Shown here: positions 7,489-11,667 of the stretch, one piece after another
Numbering within the stretch: the stretch's first letter is position 1
Layout: each line of letters begins with the position of its first letter
Assembly (NCBI GenBank): GCA_946625715.1
Contig: CAMOTK010000040.1
Span: 1 to 11,667, forward strand
DNA length: 11,667 bases
Direction of reading: 5' to 3'
Source: an uncultured Prevotella sp.
GTDB taxonomy: Bacteria; Bacteroidota; Bacteroidia; Bacteroidales; Bacteroidaceae
Program-made: the position numbers and the translations under genes
Notes under the pieces: model-generated
Told to the model about the DNA's origin: nothing
The model's database searches: none
Seen by the model: only the letters and a program-made list of their open reading frames with translations

Positions 7489-7764
7489 TTATTGCATCTT
7501 TGCGATGAAACTGTCGGCCGGCTTGAATGCAGGAATGTCGTGTGCATCGATAATGAGCGTGGTGTTCTTCGAGATGTTGCGTGCTGTCTTCTGTGCACGA
7601 TGCTTCACCTGGAAGGTTCCGAATCCGCGCAGATAGACGTTCTCTTTGTTTTCTGCCAGAGATACTCTAATCTCTTCCATGAATGCCTCGACAACGATAC
7701 CGACCTCGCGCTTGTTGATGCCGGTTTCTTGTGTTATCTTATTGATAATCTCTGCCTTAGTCAT
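7489..7764 (-). CDS. HU/IHF-family DNA-binding protein
   Basis: A 91-residue nucleoid protein, expected to bind and bend DNA as a dimer. It shows the full HU/IHF fold: the helical N-terminus MTKAEIINKI, the conserved turn YLRGFGTFQVK (44-54), the basic arm KTARNISKN (59-67), and the C-terminal IPAFKP (77-82). At the arm tip the proline that intercalates in E. coli HU and IHF (RNPxT) is replaced by Ile64. I recall this RNISKN form from other Bacteroidota HU proteins. The length equals the usual 90 residues and the ATG at 7764 gives a standard N-terminus. It has its own clear promoter about 45 bp upstream and heads the unit that includes the 29-residue gene and the RNase gene. Confidence 0.95.
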   Translation of the reverse strand: MTKAEIINKITQETGINKREVGIVVEAFMEEIRVSLAENKENVYLRGFGTFQVKHRAQKTARNISKNTTLIIDAHDIPAFKPADSFIAKMQ

Positions 7765-7808
7765 GTCGTTTTTCTCTTGTTAAAATGTGACTTTTTCTTT
7801 TCGGACTG

Positions 7809-7840
7809 CAAAGATACTGTTTTTCAGTGAGATACGAAAA
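7809..7840 (-). promoter_or_regulatory. Promoter of the HU gene (Bacteroidota type)
   Basis: On the minus strand the -7 element TATCTTTG (7809-7816) fits TAnnTTTG exactly. A -33-like TTTTC lies at 7836-7840, giving a spacer of 19 bp, within the usual 19-21. The expected transcript start near 7802 leaves a leader of about 38 nt before the ATG at 7764. The DNA just upstream (7838-7869) is strongly A/T-rich, with runs of A and T, which could act as an UP-like element. Confidence 0.75.
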
Positions 7841-7869
7841 TTTTCTTTCGATTTTTTAAGAAAAAAAAC

Positions 7870-8574
7870 TCATTCGCCCCCAAAATAGTCTATTAGCTCG
7901 CCTCGCGCACTGCCTTCCTGATTGGGCAGGTCTTTGATGATTTGTCCTTTTTCGAGCAGCACGATGCGTGTGCTGATGTCGATGGTGTGCTGCAGGTTGT
8001 GCGAGCTGATGATGATGGTGGCGCCTGTCTCGCGGGCATAGTCGGTGAGCGTGTGCTTGAGCACGTTCTGACTGGTGGGGTCGAGAAAGTTGAAGGGCTC
8101 GTCGAGTATCACGAGGCTGGGCTTGCGCAGCAGTGCGCCCATGATGCCCACCTTCTGCTTGTTGCCTGCAGAGAGGTTGCGAATGAGCTTCTTCTGGCCG
8201 AACACTTCGCCGTTGTCGAGACGCTCGAAAGCCTTGAGACGCTCGTCGACCTGGCTTTGCGGCATGTTGCATATCTTGCCTAAGAAGGCAAAATACTCTT
8301 CGGGCGTGAGGTAGTCGATGAGAAATCCCTCGTCGATGTAGGCGCCCGTTTGTTCTTTCCACGCTTCCGAGAGGGCCGGGTCGATGCCGTTGAGCATCAC
8401 CTGGCCGTCGTCGGGTTTCAGCAGGTCGAGCATCAGGCGGAAGAGTGTGGTCTTGCCGGCACCGTTGTTGCCCACAAGTCCCAGCACTTCGCCTTCGCCT
8501 ATCTGCAGCTGTGCAATGTCGCACGCCACAGTCTCGCCGTAGTTTTTTTTCAGGTTAGCAACAGTAATCATCAT
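7870..8574 (-). CDS. ABC transporter ATP-binding protein
   Basis: A 234-residue ATPase subunit of an ABC-type complex at the inner membrane; the substrate is unknown. It carries Walker A GNNGAGKTT (35-43), the signature LSAGNKQK (134-141; LSAGN in place of the usual LSGGQ), Walker B LVILDEP (154-160), a D-loop (FLDP, 163-166) and the H-loop SSHN with His192. The Q-loop region reads AYIDEGF (78-84), with Glu82 probably in the Gln position, as in ABC-2-type exporters and other ATPases of this branch. No permease is adjacent, so the membrane partner must be encoded elsewhere. The gene follows secA by 34 bp, with no terminator or promoter between, and is likely co-transcribed with it. Two ATGs are in tandem (8574 and 8571). 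The next gene, HU, has its own promoter. Confidence 0.93.
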   Translation of the reverse strand: MMITVANLKKNYGETVACDIAQLQIGEGEVLGLVGNNGAGKTTLFRLMLDLLKPDDGQVMLNGIDPALSEAWKEQTGAYIDEGFLIDYLTPEEYFAFLGKICNMPQSQVDERLKAFERLDNGEVFGQKKLIRNLSAGNKQKVGIMGALLRKPSLVILDEPFNFLDPTSQNVLKHTLTDYARETGATIIISSHNLQHTIDISTRIVLLEKGQIIKDLPNQEGSARGELIDYFGGE

Positions 8575-8608
8575 TACTCATTACTAATTACTCATTACTA
8601 ATTACTCA

Positions 8609-8612
<4 letters not shown>
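8572..8612. repeat. A/T-rich 14-bp tandem repeat filling the secA-ABC gap
   Basis: CATTACTAATTACT occurs twice in full (8579-8592 and 8593-8606), flanked by partial copies CATTACT (8572-8578) and CATTAC (8607-8612). The array makes up the whole intergenic gap, includes the secA stop codon (TAA, 8609-8611) and runs into the first ATG of the ABC gene. On the minus strand each unit (containing GTAATGAGTAATTA) has ATG, TAA and TGA triplets, so copy number changes would alter the spacing and possibly translational coupling between the two genes. Confidence 0.9.

Positions 8613-11667
<3,055 letters not shown>

Noticed and set aside
7855..7872. Intrinsic terminator right after the ABC gene
   Set aside because: There is a T-run on the minus strand just past the stop, but no GC-rich hairpin before it; the A/T runs are better explained as the region upstream of the HU promoter.

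Overview
The window reads as chromosomal DNA from a member of the Bacteroidota, most likely Bacteroidales and probably Prevotella-like. This rests on the kind of proteins seen (a long SecA with a SEC-C tail, an HU protein with the RNISKN arm, a tiny AURKAIP1/COX24-type basic protein next to an RNase E/G gene, and DUF4143 ATPase remnants). It also rests on Bacteroidota-type promoters (TAnnTTTG -7 boxes) and the absence of convincing Shine-Dalgarno sites. Every gene I can support is on the minus strand, so transcription runs from right to left.

Layout from right to left: (1) secA (8609 to the right edge) lacks its N-terminus in this window. (2) A 41-bp AT-rich tandem repeat holds both the secA stop and the start of an ABC transporter ATPase (7870-8574), which has no permease partner here. 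(3) A separate unit starts from a clear promoter upstream of an HU-family gene (7489-7764). It continues into a 29-residue Lys/Arg-rich gene (7343-7432), passes a terminator-like hairpin, and enters an RNase G/E gene (5663-7237) that ends at a strong intrinsic terminator (5587-5629). (4) The next gap carries three tandem 22-bp palindromic repeats (5512-5580) and then a promoter. (5) A giant 1588-residue helicase gene (627-5393) follows. (6) At the left edge lies a small decayed region: short direct repeats and a frameshifted, internally deleted remnant of an AAA+ ATPase/DUF4143 gene (25-485).

The most unusual object is the giant helicase. One polypeptide joins an N-terminal DEDD-type exonuclease-like domain, a four-cysteine cluster, a complete RecQ-type SF2 helicase core, a long middle region with winged-helix-like stretches, a complete UvrD/Rep-type SF1 helicase, and an unrecognised C-terminal domain. 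The canonical RecQ zinc module is absent after the helicase core, while a very similar Cys cluster sits before it. The exonuclease motif III has Asn where His is expected. The remaining genes form a housekeeping set: protein export (SecA), nucleoid structure (HU), a candidate ribosome-associated peptide, and RNA processing (RNase G/E).
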